Of a DNA stretch of 9,824 nucleotides, positions 1-6,132 are shown one piece after another. The notes beneath the pieces are model-generated. The model ran no database searches. It was not told the DNA's origin and was given only the letters and a program-made list of their open reading frames with translations. Made by a program: the position numbers and the translations under genes. Origin of the DNA: Chloroflexota bacterium (GTDB lineage Bacteria > Chloroflexota > Anaerolineae > Anaerolineales > UBA4823); NCBI GenBank assembly GCA_017860725.1, contig JAGDMX010000157.1:1-9824 (forward strand), written 5' to 3'. Each line of letters starts with the position of its first letter. Positions within the stretch are counted from its first letter, which is position 1.

Positions 1-204
1 GTCTATCTCTAGCCACAATTGGGAGAACACCTGTAACACAATCCGCTCGGCCTCAGGTATATCTGTCAGCATGGCTGCCAGGCTGAAAACCCGTGCTACA
101 AAGCGATCGTATACGATTTCAAACGCTGCGATGTCATGCTGGGCGATACAAGCCGCTAAGATTTCATCATTCAGCTCAGGTTGGAAAAGATCTCGTATTA
201 CCAT
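1..204 (-). CDS. ECF-type RNA polymerase sigma factor, N-terminal part (runs off the left edge)
   Basis: The first 68 codons are present and the frame is open to base 1. The visible protein matches the start of sigma-70 region 2 of ECF factors: an acidic lead (ELNDEILAACIAQHD), then AAFEIVYDRFVARVFSLAAML, then a PEAERIVLQVFSQLW stretch equivalent to the core-RNA-polymerase-binding helix (usually AEDVVQEVFLRLW). ECF factors direct RNA polymerase to a small set of promoters and are often held by an anti-sigma factor, which would lie beyond the edge. The ATG at 204 has GGGAG seven bases upstream. An in-frame ATG at 222 preceded by GGAG would add six residues (MEGRPN) and is an equal alternative. 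The gene lies 178-196 nt downstream of the LAL regulator on the same strand and has its own candidate promoter. Region 4 is out of view, so the subgroup cannot be assigned. Confidence 0.8.
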   Translation of the reverse strand, partial: MVIRDLFQPELNDEILAACIAQHDIAAFEIVYDRFVARVFSLAAMLTDIPEAERIVLQVFSQLWLEID

Positions 205-303
205 ATTGGGTCTCCCTTCCATAGACTTCTCCATCAAGGTAAAGCAGCATGCGAGGGTTGGAAAGAAATCCTCCTCCCGGGTTTGATTGGTTAGTATGCA
301 CTG

Positions 304-333
304 AGTATAACAACCAGGCGGTAGTAATGTGAA
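304..333 (-). promoter_or_regulatory. candidate sigma-70-type promoter of the left-edge sigma gene
   Basis: On the minus strand, TTCACA (333-328, 5 of 6 to TTGACA) and TATACT (309-304, 5 of 6 to TATAAT) are separated by 18 bases. Transcription would start near 297, giving a leader of roughly 75-95 nt before the sigma gene. A short imperfect inverted repeat (ACCTG/CAGGT, 333-337 and 354-358) lies just upstream of the -35 element and could be an operator or chance. Confidence 0.45.
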
Positions 334-400
334 CCTGCAAAAGTATTATTATTCAGGTAGTATTTTTATTGATGTAAAGGTTGTGCTGGGATGGAGAGGT

Positions 401-3079
401 TTATAGCAAGCCCAGGAGACGTGCCTGCGAGACGGCCTGGACCCGGTTACTTACGCCGAGCTTGCCAAAGATATTGCTGATATGCTTCTTGACCGTGTTA
501 ACGGCTACCACCAATTCGTTGGCGATTTCCTGGTTCGTCGCGCCATCAGCGATCAATTGGAGGATTTGTAGCTCGCGCGCAGATAGTGGTTCGATTAGTT
601 GGGAAGGGACAATGGGCTCGACAGATTCCGGCTCACCCAATCCATCCAGGAGCGTTTTGATGTAGTTTGACGCCGGATTGCGCATGGCGGCTCGCCTCAG
701 CAAGCGCACAATCGGCCGGCCCTCGTCCAAAAAAACACGTACATATCCCTCAGGTTCTGCCAATGCCAGGGCTTTTTCTAGATCGGCGAGCGCCTGGTCA
801 GGGTCGCCTCGTGCCCGCTGCGCCAGGGCCTTGGCGACCAGGATTAGGATGGCGTTCCCAAATCGCCCGACCTGCTCCGCTGCTTGCAAAGCATGCTCCA
901 ACAACTGGAGGGCCTCGTCTGGTTGCCCCTGCGCAAGCCGGACGTGCGCTAACACAACCGGGATAGATGGAAAAATTGCGTCATAATCGCCCCCACTATA
1001 GCTGGCTGCCCATCGGATGACCGCTTCGGTTTCTCCTTTTTCTAACCAGATCTGCGCCTCCAGCGCATTCACCCAATCCATGACTTCAGGTACGCCCATG
1101 CGTTGGACGACCGGCTTGACATCTTCCAATAAGACCAGCGCGCCGTCCAGGTCGCCGCGCGCTTTCTCGATCCTGACCAGGGCAAGATATCCCCTCAACA
1201 AGACGTCTATGATATCCGTCCGTTTTCCGTGTTCCAGTCCGGCATGCGCATAGTTGGCGGCGCTATCCAGATCATTCCATTCGCACCAAATGCGGCCTAA
1301 TCCTGTCAATGCGTATCCGATTGCCGGCGAATAGGAAATATCCCACACATGCGCGAGTTGCAGCACCTGCTCGTATTGTCGCGCCGCCTCACGCAACTGG
1401 CCTTGAGCTTGCAAGACTTCCCCTCTCAATCCGAAAGCGGTTAATGCATCCATTCGGTTTCCAGCCTCTTGGCAGAAGGTGGCTGCATCCAAATATGTGT
1501 GGCTTGCCTCTTCCCAATGGCTTGTAAATCGATAGCTTCCGGCCAGGTTTACGGCTACGAAGGCGCGCCAATGGGGGTTTTCTTGGGACACCAGCTGCTG
1601 TGCTCGGCGTGATAGCTCGATCGCCTCGGTAAAATCATAGCCGATAGCAGCCAGGTGCGCGTCCAGAGCAGCCGCTTTGCCGCGTAGGGTAGCAGCCTCT
1701 TGTTCATTGTCTGGGGGGGTGGTCTCCAGTGCGAGTTCCACCTCGCGTACGATTTGCTCGATGGCAACGTTTTGGGATGCTTCGGCGAGCAAGCGCGCAT
1801 ATTCTAGGCTAAGTCCCGGCCGGGCGCGCCGGACAGCCTCGGGGATAGCCTGCATCCAGCCCGTCAGTGTCGCTATTTCCCCTCGTTGCCACATCGTCTC
1901 GACCGCTTGCTCGATCAGCCGGGCGGCGCGCTCGAATTCCAGCGCCGCCAGGGCGTGATCCACTGCCTGAGGGAGCCAGCCTTCGCGCTCGTGCCATTCA
2001 CTTGCCCGGCGATGCAGCTCGAGTAAATCGTCAGGCCGCTCTTCTCTTAGCCGGTGTTGCAGGACGTCGGCAAATAAATAGTGATAGCGGTACCAGCGCC
2101 GGTCATCGTCCAACTGGGTGAGAAAGAGATTGTGTTGATCGAGCAGCTCTAATATCCCCTGGCTGTCAGTGCGTCCTGTCAGGGCATCACTTAGTGGACC
2201 GCATAGCCGATCGAGGATGGACGTTTGCAGCAAAAAGAGGCGCAAGCTTTCCGGTTGCCTTTCCAGAACCTGGTCCGAAAGATAATCCAAAATGAAGCGA
2301 TGGCTGCCTGTAAAGGCGCCGATGAAACCCGCATGGTCAGCGCGTCCTCGCATCGAGAGCGCCGCCAGCTGCAGACCGGTGATCCAGCCTTCGGTGCGCG
2401 ATTCCAGCGCAATCACATCCTTAGCTGTAAGGTCGAGGCCGGCCATCTGGTTGAGAAATAGGGTTGCTTCATTCAATGTGAAACGTAAATCGTCTGCCCG
2501 CAGCTCAGTCATTTCATCGTAAGCACGCAGTTGCGCCAGAGGTAGAGGCGGGTCGGTGCGCGTACTGATCATTAAGTGCATCTGCGGCGGCTGGTGGTTT
2601 AGCAAAAAAATTATCGTATTGTGGATGGCTGCGGAGGTGATGACCTGGTAATCATCCAGGACGAGTACGAATCGGTCTGGGAAAGAAGCGAGCTCATTGA
2701 TCAGGCTCGTTACCACCGATTCAAGAGAGGTTGGCTGGGAAGTCCGTAAGATTGATAAAGCTTGTTTGCCTAAATGGTCGTCCAACATCTGAAGCGCAGT
2801 GATGATATAGGTCCACAGCAGCAGGGGGTCGTTATCCCCATTGTCCAGCGATACCCAGGTGACGCAGTACTGGTTTTGCGGGATCCATTCACTCAGCAGC
2901 GTTGTCTTTCCAAATCCCGGCGGGGCGGAGATGAGCGTCAGCTTGCGGGCCTGGCTTGCATTCAGCTTTTCGATCAAATGCGGGCGCGCTACCAGGTTCG
3001 GACGTGGCCGTGGAATATACAGTTTCGTCGTCAGGATAGGGCGAAAGTCGCCATATTGAGAAGTGGGCTGTTTCTTCAT
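401..3079 (-). CDS. LAL-type (MalT-like) LuxR family transcriptional regulator
   Basis: Large ATP-binding LuxR regulator of the STAND/MalT class, 892 residues from ATG 3079. A TTG at 3091 would give 896; numbering below uses that longer form. The N-terminus carries TTKLYIPRPRPNLVARPHL, typical of this family. Next come a Walker A motif APPGFGKTT (56-64), Walker B FVLVLDDYQ (141-149) and the sensor-like STRTDPPLPL (176-185). The middle, roughly residues 330-820, is helical and TPR-like (for example ALAQRARGDPDQALADLEKAL), where MalT proteins bind inducers. The last 61 residues are a LuxR helix-turn-helix (LSARELQILQLIADGATNQEIA, then VNTVKKHISNIFGKLGV). These proteins switch from an ATP-bound oligomer to a transcription activator on ligand binding; the ligand here is unknown. 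No good Shine-Dalgarno precedes the ATG; a 10-codon upstream ORF overlaps it as TGATG. The gene is divergent from the sigma-BFN locus and looks intact. Confidence 0.93.
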   Translation of the reverse strand: MKKQPTSQYGDFRPILTTKLYIPRPRPNLVARPHLIEKLNASQARKLTLISAPPGFGKTTLLSEWIPQNQYCVTWVSLDNGDNDPLLLWTYIITALQMLDDHLGKQALSILRTSQPTSLESVVTSLINELASFPDRFVLVLDDYQVITSAAIHNTIIFLLNHQPPQMHLMISTRTDPPLPLAQLRAYDEMTELRADDLRFTLNEATLFLNQMAGLDLTAKDVIALESRTEGWITGLQLAALSMRGRADHAGFIGAFTGSHRFILDYLSDQVLERQPESLRLFLLQTSILDRLCGPLSDALTGRTDSQGILELLDQHNLFLTQLDDDRRWYRYHYLFADVLQHRLREERPDDLLELHRRASEWHEREGWLPQAVDHALAALEFERAARLIEQAVETMWQRGEIATLTGWMQAIPEAVRRARPGLSLEYARLLAEASQNVAIEQIVREVELALETTPPDNEQEAATLRGKAAALDAHLAAIGYDFTEAIELSRRAQQLVSQENPHWRAFVAVNLAGSYRFTSHWEEASHTYLDAATFCQEAGNRMDALTAFGLRGEVLQAQGQLREAARQYEQVLQLAHVWDISYSPAIGYALTGLGRIWCEWNDLDSAANYAHAGLEHGKRTDIIDVLLRGYLALVRIEKARGDLDGALVLLEDVKPVVQRMGVPEVMDWVNALEAQIWLEKGETEAVIRWAASYSGGDYDAIFPSIPVVLAHVRLAQGQPDEALQLLEHALQAAEQVGRFGNAILILVAKALAQRARGDPDQALADLEKALALAEPEGYVRVFLDEGRPIVRLLRRAAMRNPASNYIKTLLDGLGEPESVEPIVPSQLIEPLSARELQILQLIADGATNQEIANELVVAVNTVKKHISNIFGKLGVSNRVQAVSQARLLGLL

Positions 3080-3111
3080 CACCGATACCAATAATGGATG
3101 GATATTACCAT
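3079..3111 (-). CDS. possible 10-codon upstream ORF coupled to the LAL start
   Basis: ATG at 3111 opens a 10-residue frame (MVISIHYWYR) whose TGA shares one base with the LAL ATG (TGATG, 3081-3077). A purine-rich GAGGGAG (3128-3122) lies ten bases upstream, a little far for an ideal ribosome site, while the LAL ATG has none of its own. This arrangement would allow translational coupling. Against it, the best promoter-like match would start transcription inside that GAGGGAG sequence. The peptide is rich in aromatic residues but resembles nothing I recognise. Chance is a real possibility. Confidence 0.25.
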   Translation of the reverse strand: MVISIHYWYR

Positions 3112-3128
3112 ACTAACAACTCTCCCTC

Positions 3129-3157
3129 AATATATAATCTGGATTTAAAAACTCCAA
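3129..3157 (-). promoter_or_regulatory. weak candidate promoter of the LAL gene
   Basis: On the minus strand, TTGGAG (3157-3152, only 3 of 6 to consensus) and TATATT (3134-3129, 5 of 6) are spaced 17 bases apart. Transcription would begin near 3122, about 43 nt before the LAL ATG. The whole stretch is AT-rich, so the -10 match could be fortuitous. Confidence 0.3.
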
Positions 3158-3227
3158 ATTATCGGGCATCAAACTCGAGCAGCAGATCTGCCACAAATGT
3201 AACCTTTCCCTCCGTTTTAGCCACTAA

Positions 3228-3233
3228 TATAAT
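3228..3233 (+). promoter_or_regulatory. perfect -10 hexamer placed for a leaderless sigma-BFN transcript
   Basis: TATAAT lies seven bases before the ATG at 3241, so a start site at the usual distance would fall at 3240-3241, on the start codon itself. No Shine-Dalgarno precedes that ATG, which fits a leaderless mRNA. The -35 region is poor (TTTCCC at 3205-3210 with a 17-base spacer). A TGTAACC at 3198-3204 resembles ECF-type -35 elements only loosely. A 10-bp palindrome (GCAGATCTGC, 3182-3191) further upstream might be an operator. Confidence 0.4.
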
Positions 3234-3544
3234 ATAACGGATGAGAGAAGACCTGTTTGATTCGACGGATGCTGAGCTCGTTTTAAAGGGAGTCCAAGGC
3301 TCTAAAGAAGCCTTCGAGACGTTAGTGGATCGTTACCAGTACCTGTCTCTCGACCGGCTTCGTGAGCCTGATAAATTCAAAAGCTGGTTGTTAGGAATCT
3401 TGCTCAATCTTGGCAAAAATCGGCTTCGCCTCGTGCGTAAGAAAATAGAGTTAGCCACGCTTGAGCTGGGAGAGGAAGATATTCTTCAGATCCCCGAAGG
3501 GCAGCCAGGCCCGGATCAGGTCTTGGAAGAGCGCGAGTTGCACA

Positions 3545-3614
3545 GGTCCGTACTGGCGGCGATTGAAACCTTGGCGCCCGGTCCGTACTGGCGGCGATTG
3601 AAACCTTGGCGCCC
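3545..3614 (+). repeat. exact 35-bp tandem duplication inside the sigma gene
   Basis: Bases 3545-3579 and 3580-3614 are identical; each begins GGTCCGTACT and ends CTTGGCGCCC. The unit is not a multiple of three, so the second copy shifts the frame. Removing one copy restores a sensible region 4 junction, LAAIETLAP followed directly by HQRELIELF. The flanking bases differ, so the repeat has sharp borders, as expected of replication slippage or an assembly join. Confidence 0.97.
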
Positions 3615-3795
3615 CACCAGCGTGAGCTGATCGAATTATTCTATTTTGAGTCGTTGAGCCTGCAGGATATTTCTATCCTTTTGGGTGTCTCGATGAACGC
3701 GGTGAAAGTCAGGCTGTACCGGGCCCGCGATTCGCTCCGCCAAAAGCTGGAATTGCGCTACCCGGAATTTCAGTTATCGAACGGGAAGGTTGATC

Positions 3796-3800
3796 GGAGG
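3796..3800 (+). promoter_or_regulatory. Shine-Dalgarno sequence of the nuclease reading frame
   Basis: GGAGG ends six bases before ATG 3807, inside the sigma-nuclease linker. It is the best ribosome site in the locus and supports separate translation of the BFN domain despite the upstream frameshift. Confidence 0.6.
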
Positions 3801-3806
3801 AAAACA

Positions 3807-4331
3807 ATGACGAAGGTATCCATCGCGGACGTAATTAAGATTCAAGACAAGACGATCGTTTTGTTGTTGAATGGAACCCGTGACCGGGTCTTGCCAATCT
3901 GGATTGGGAAGTTTGAGGGTGCTTCAATAACGCTAGGGTTATCAGGTTTCCAGACTCCTCGTCCTATGACTTACGACTTTATCTCAAATTTGCTTACCGC
4001 GTCAAATGTCAGGTTGGAAGAGGTTCGGATAGAGAGTTTGAAATCGAGCACATTCTACGGCGTGGCCAAACTACGCGTGGCAGAGCAAGTGAAAGAGGTG
4101 GATGCGCGTCCGAGCGATGTCTTGGCGCTCGCTATCCGCACGGGAAGTCCAATTTTTGTCGCAGATGAGATCATGGCGAATGTTGCGAAGCCGGCTCGGC
4201 CTGGGATTATCATGCCGGAGGATTTGGAAGAAGCGAATGAATTGCCCGTTCCGACAGGCGCGGGGATGCAAGCCATTCTGGATGAACTAAAGGCTACAAT
4301 CTTTAGGGAGGTTCCTGCCTCTAAAATCTAA
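3807..4331 (+). CDS. bifunctional nuclease (BFN/DUF151) domain protein, independently translatable
   Basis: From ATG 3807 this is a 174-residue protein, about the length of stand-alone BFN-family proteins. Family hallmarks are present: LPIWIGKFEGASI near 29-41, GFQTPRPMTYDFISNLL at 47-63 (families often have RPMTHDL; here Tyr replaces His), and the signature DARPSDVLALAIRTGSPIFVAD at 99-120. BFN proteins are small oligomeric enzymes reported to have DNase and RNase activity. The role here is unknown. The same frame continues upstream into sigma region 4, so in the ancestral gene this was the C-terminal domain of a sigma fusion and probably also an internal-start product. The C-terminal tail (GAGMQAILDELKATIF) is helical. 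It ends 32 nt from the convergent transporter operon. Confidence 0.85.
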   Translation: MTKVSIADVIKIQDKTIVLLLNGTRDRVLPIWIGKFEGASITLGLSGFQTPRPMTYDFISNLLTASNVRLEEVRIESLKSSTFYGVAKLRVAEQVKEVDARPSDVLALAIRTGSPIFVADEIMANVAKPARPGIIMPEDLEEANELPVPTGAGMQAILDELKATIFREVPASKI

Positions 4332-4334
4332 AAT

Positions 4335-4362
4335 CCAACCTCCTCTCTTCGGTAGAGCTTGG
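4335..4362. terminator. weak hairpin between convergent genes
   Basis: CTCTC-TTCG-G-T-AGAG (4343-4357) can form a 5-bp stem with a UUCG tetraloop and one bulge. Outer CCAA (4335-4338) and TTGG (4359-4362) could extend it. No T-run follows on either strand, so a role as a shared terminator for the two converging transcripts is only a guess. Confidence 0.2.
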
Positions 4363-4363
4363 A

Positions 4364-5185
4364 TCAAGCGCCTAATAATTTACCGCGGCGGAAACTACGG
4401 CTGCCCAACCAGATCAGCAATCCATCCAACAGCCAGATGACCAGGCCCAGCAGGAATACCAAAGTAACACTGAAGTACATCACGCCAGCCGCCTGCCCGA
4501 AGACCAGGAGCATTATTGGCAGTATCACCATGCCGCCTATCTGGTTGGCATCCTGGAATCCCTGAGCCCGCGCCGAGACCATCACCATCACGCCTAATCC
4601 TAGACCAGGCAGAGCAGGCACCACCCACGCAATCATCACCAGCCACATGGTGGTCGGGAAGAAGATCCGCTGCATTTGAGACCATGCAGCCGCATTCGCA
4701 GCAACTACGTAGAGCACGAATCCAACGAATGCTACCGCGAGTGCTGCCACCCAGCCGGAAAGCATCTTAGCTACGAACAACTCCCGGTCTGTGGTAGGTG
4801 TATAGAGCAGCGCCTCCATCGTTTTACGCTCTTTCTCCCCGGCAAAACTGTCGGCCGCAATCACGGACGCTACCATCAGCGGTGCGATCAGGAAAAAGGG
4901 TGCCATCATATAGACCAGGAAATATACGATGAATATCTGGTTGTTTTCATACTTCGCAAGCTCCTGCTGAAGTGCGGGCATTCGATTGATGAGCCCTTGA
5001 ATTTTATCTACGTTAGCGGGTGAAACACCAGCAAAATTGATCAAATTAGGCAGCAGGACCACCAGCCAGGGCAAAATGACAAACAGAATCAGTGGGAAGA
5101 GCACTATTGGCAGCATGACACCTTTATTCTGGCTGACGACTTTCAAATCTTTTCTAACAACCGCAAATATCGCGCGTGCATTCAT
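4364..5185 (-). CDS. ABC-2 type transporter permease (NatB-like)
   Basis: A 273-residue membrane protein with about six predicted hydrophobic segments (near 23-45, 84-110, 141-163, 177-203, 216-235 and 239-261). The cytoplasmic N-terminus reads IFAVVRKDLKVVSQNKG. The hallmark of this permease class follows the second segment: ADSFAGEKERKTMEALLYTPTTDRELFVAKML (111-142). An extracellular loop lies around 47-83. It would form the membrane pore of an exporter driven by the ATPase encoded just upstream. The start at 5185 is chosen because it overlaps that gene's stop as ATGA, giving translational coupling; a longer in-frame start at 5287 would lie wholly inside the ATPase gene and adds a non-membrane, proline-rich stretch. 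The substrate is unknown; relatives export sodium, antibiotics or lipids. Confidence 0.9.
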   Translation of the reverse strand: MNARAIFAVVRKDLKVVSQNKGVMLPIVLFPLILFVILPWLVVLLPNLINFAGVSPANVDKIQGLINRMPALQQELAKYENNQIFIVYFLVYMMAPFFLIAPLMVASVIAADSFAGEKERKTMEALLYTPTTDRELFVAKMLSGWVAALAVAFVGFVLYVVAANAAAWSQMQRIFFPTTMWLVMIAWVVPALPGLGLGVMVMVSARAQGFQDANQIGGMVILPIMLLVFGQAAGVMYFSVTLVFLLGLVIWLLDGLLIWLGSRSFRRGKLLGA

Positions 5186-6132
5186 CTCACACCTTCCTTC
5201 TCCTCGTGGAGCGTAAAGTACACTTGTTCCAGGTTGGCTTCCTGGGGGGATATACGGTACACCCGGATATGGTTCTGTACAAGGCACGCCAACACTTCCG
5301 GGATGGATTCGCGCCGGTCGATGGTGACCGCCAGGGCGCCGTTGGGTTGAGCCGGCTCTCCGAGCACAAGCTCTGGTAAGCTGCGCAGTACGCCCAGGGT
5401 CGCCGGGATTTGTGCTTCGTCCACTTCGATTTCCACATCCAACCGGCGCACGTACTGGCGGGTCAGTTCAGCAGGTGTTCCTAGGGCCACCAGTCGCCCA
5501 TGTTCCAGCACCGCTACCCGATCGCACAGTTTTTGAGCCTCCACCAGGTTGTGGGTGCACATGAAAACCGTACGGTTCTCTCCGCGCGCCATACGCTCGA
5601 TCAGTTCGTTCACATGATGGGCGGCGATCGGGTCCAGCCCGGAGGTCGCCTCATCCAGGAAGAGCAGCTCCGGCTTGTGTAGCAGGGCTCGCGCCAGTGC
5701 CAATCGCTGCTTCATTCCCTTGCTGTAGCCGCCCACTTTTTCTTTCGCGCGGTCTGCCAGGTCAAATTCGTCCAGCAGATCGTTGATCCGCTTGCGGACC
5801 TCCGACCGGGGTACCCCGTAGAGATCCGCATAGATACTCAAGTTGTCCCAGGCTGTCAGCCGCTCGTCCATCGATGGAGTCTCGGTCAGCACCCCAGTGC
5901 GGGCGCGCAATGCCGGGCCATCCACCTGTGGGTCTAGGCCGAGCACACGCATGCTGCCGGAGGTCGGCTCAATCACGCCGTTGAGCAAACGCACTGTGGT
6001 GGTCTTCCCGGCGCCGTTGTGACCCAGGAAGCCAAAGATTTCTCCCCTATCGACTTCAAGCGAAAGGTTGTCCACTGCAACCGTCTCCTTGAAATGGCGG
6101 GTAAGTTGGTTGATCGTGATTACAGCGTTCAT
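5182..6132 (-). CDS. ABC transporter ATP-binding protein (ABC-2/drug-type exporter)
   Basis: A 316-residue nucleotide-binding subunit with all main motifs: Walker A GHNGAGKTT (37-45), signature YSKGMKQR (136-143), Walker B LLFLDEA (156-162), D-loop SGLDP (164-168) and switch histidine in CTHN (194). The Q-loop position reads TETPSMDE, so a Glu seems to replace the usual Gln, something I also associate with relatives of this class. Residues after about 225 form the variable C-terminal extension common in exporter ATPases. ATG 6132 has a strong AGGAGG five bases upstream, and that site lies inside the end of the ASCH-like gene, with which it overlaps by 77 nt. Its stop overlaps the start of the partner permease (ATGA). 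ATP hydrolysis at the inner membrane face would drive export through that permease. Confidence 0.95.
   Translation of the reverse strand: MNAVITINQLTRHFKETVAVDNLSLEVDRGEIFGFLGHNGAGKTTTVRLLNGVIEPTSGSMRVLGLDPQVDGPALRARTGVLTETPSMDERLTAWDNLSIYADLYGVPRSEVRKRINDLLDEFDLADRAKEKVGGYSKGMKQRLALARALLHKPELLFLDEATSGLDPIAAHHVNELIERMARGENRTVFMCTHNLVEAQKLCDRVAVLEHGRLVALGTPAELTRQYVRRLDVEIEVDEAQIPATLGVLRSLPELVLGEPAQPNGALAVTIDRRESIPEVLACLVQNHIRVYRISPQEANLEQVYFTLHEEKEGVR

Larger units (their letters stand above)
3241..4331 (+). pseudogene. ECF-like sigma factor fused to a bifunctional nuclease (BFN/DUF151) domain; sigma half frameshifted and shortened
   Basis: Two overlapping frames (3241-3630 and a second running to 4331) form one gene once a 35-bp tandem duplication is removed, giving 351 codons. 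The N-terminus has region 2 sequence (AELVLKGVQGSKEAFETLVDRYQ, then SLDRLREPDKFKSWLLGILLN). The usual stretch of about 30 residues between these blocks, which contains the core-binding helix, is absent without loss of frame. The second frame supplies region 4 (HQRELIELFYFESLSLQDISILLGVSMNAVKVRLYRARDSL). After a short linker comes the BFN domain. As written, translation from 3241 stops at 3630 after 16 off-frame residues, giving a 129-residue product without region 4. Both lesions hit the sigma function; the nuclease part is intact. The start at 3241 is the only ATG in the N-terminal frame. I recall sigma-BFN fusions in Chloroflexota but cannot verify it here. Assembly error is an alternative to true decay. 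Confidence 0.75.

Noticed and set aside
333..358. ACCTG/CAGGT inverted repeat after the LAL stop, as a terminator
   Set aside because: The stem is too short and AT-rich in the loop, without a following T-run on the minus strand; at most a possible operator.
3545..3614. Two-copy repeat as a CRISPR or mobile-element signature
   Set aside because: There is no spacer between the copies, no further copies, and the unit is plain sigma coding sequence.
5186..5287. Longer N-terminus for the 4364-5185 permease
   Set aside because: It would lie inside the ATPase gene and adds a proline-rich, non-conserved stretch; the ATGA overlap start at 5185 is better.
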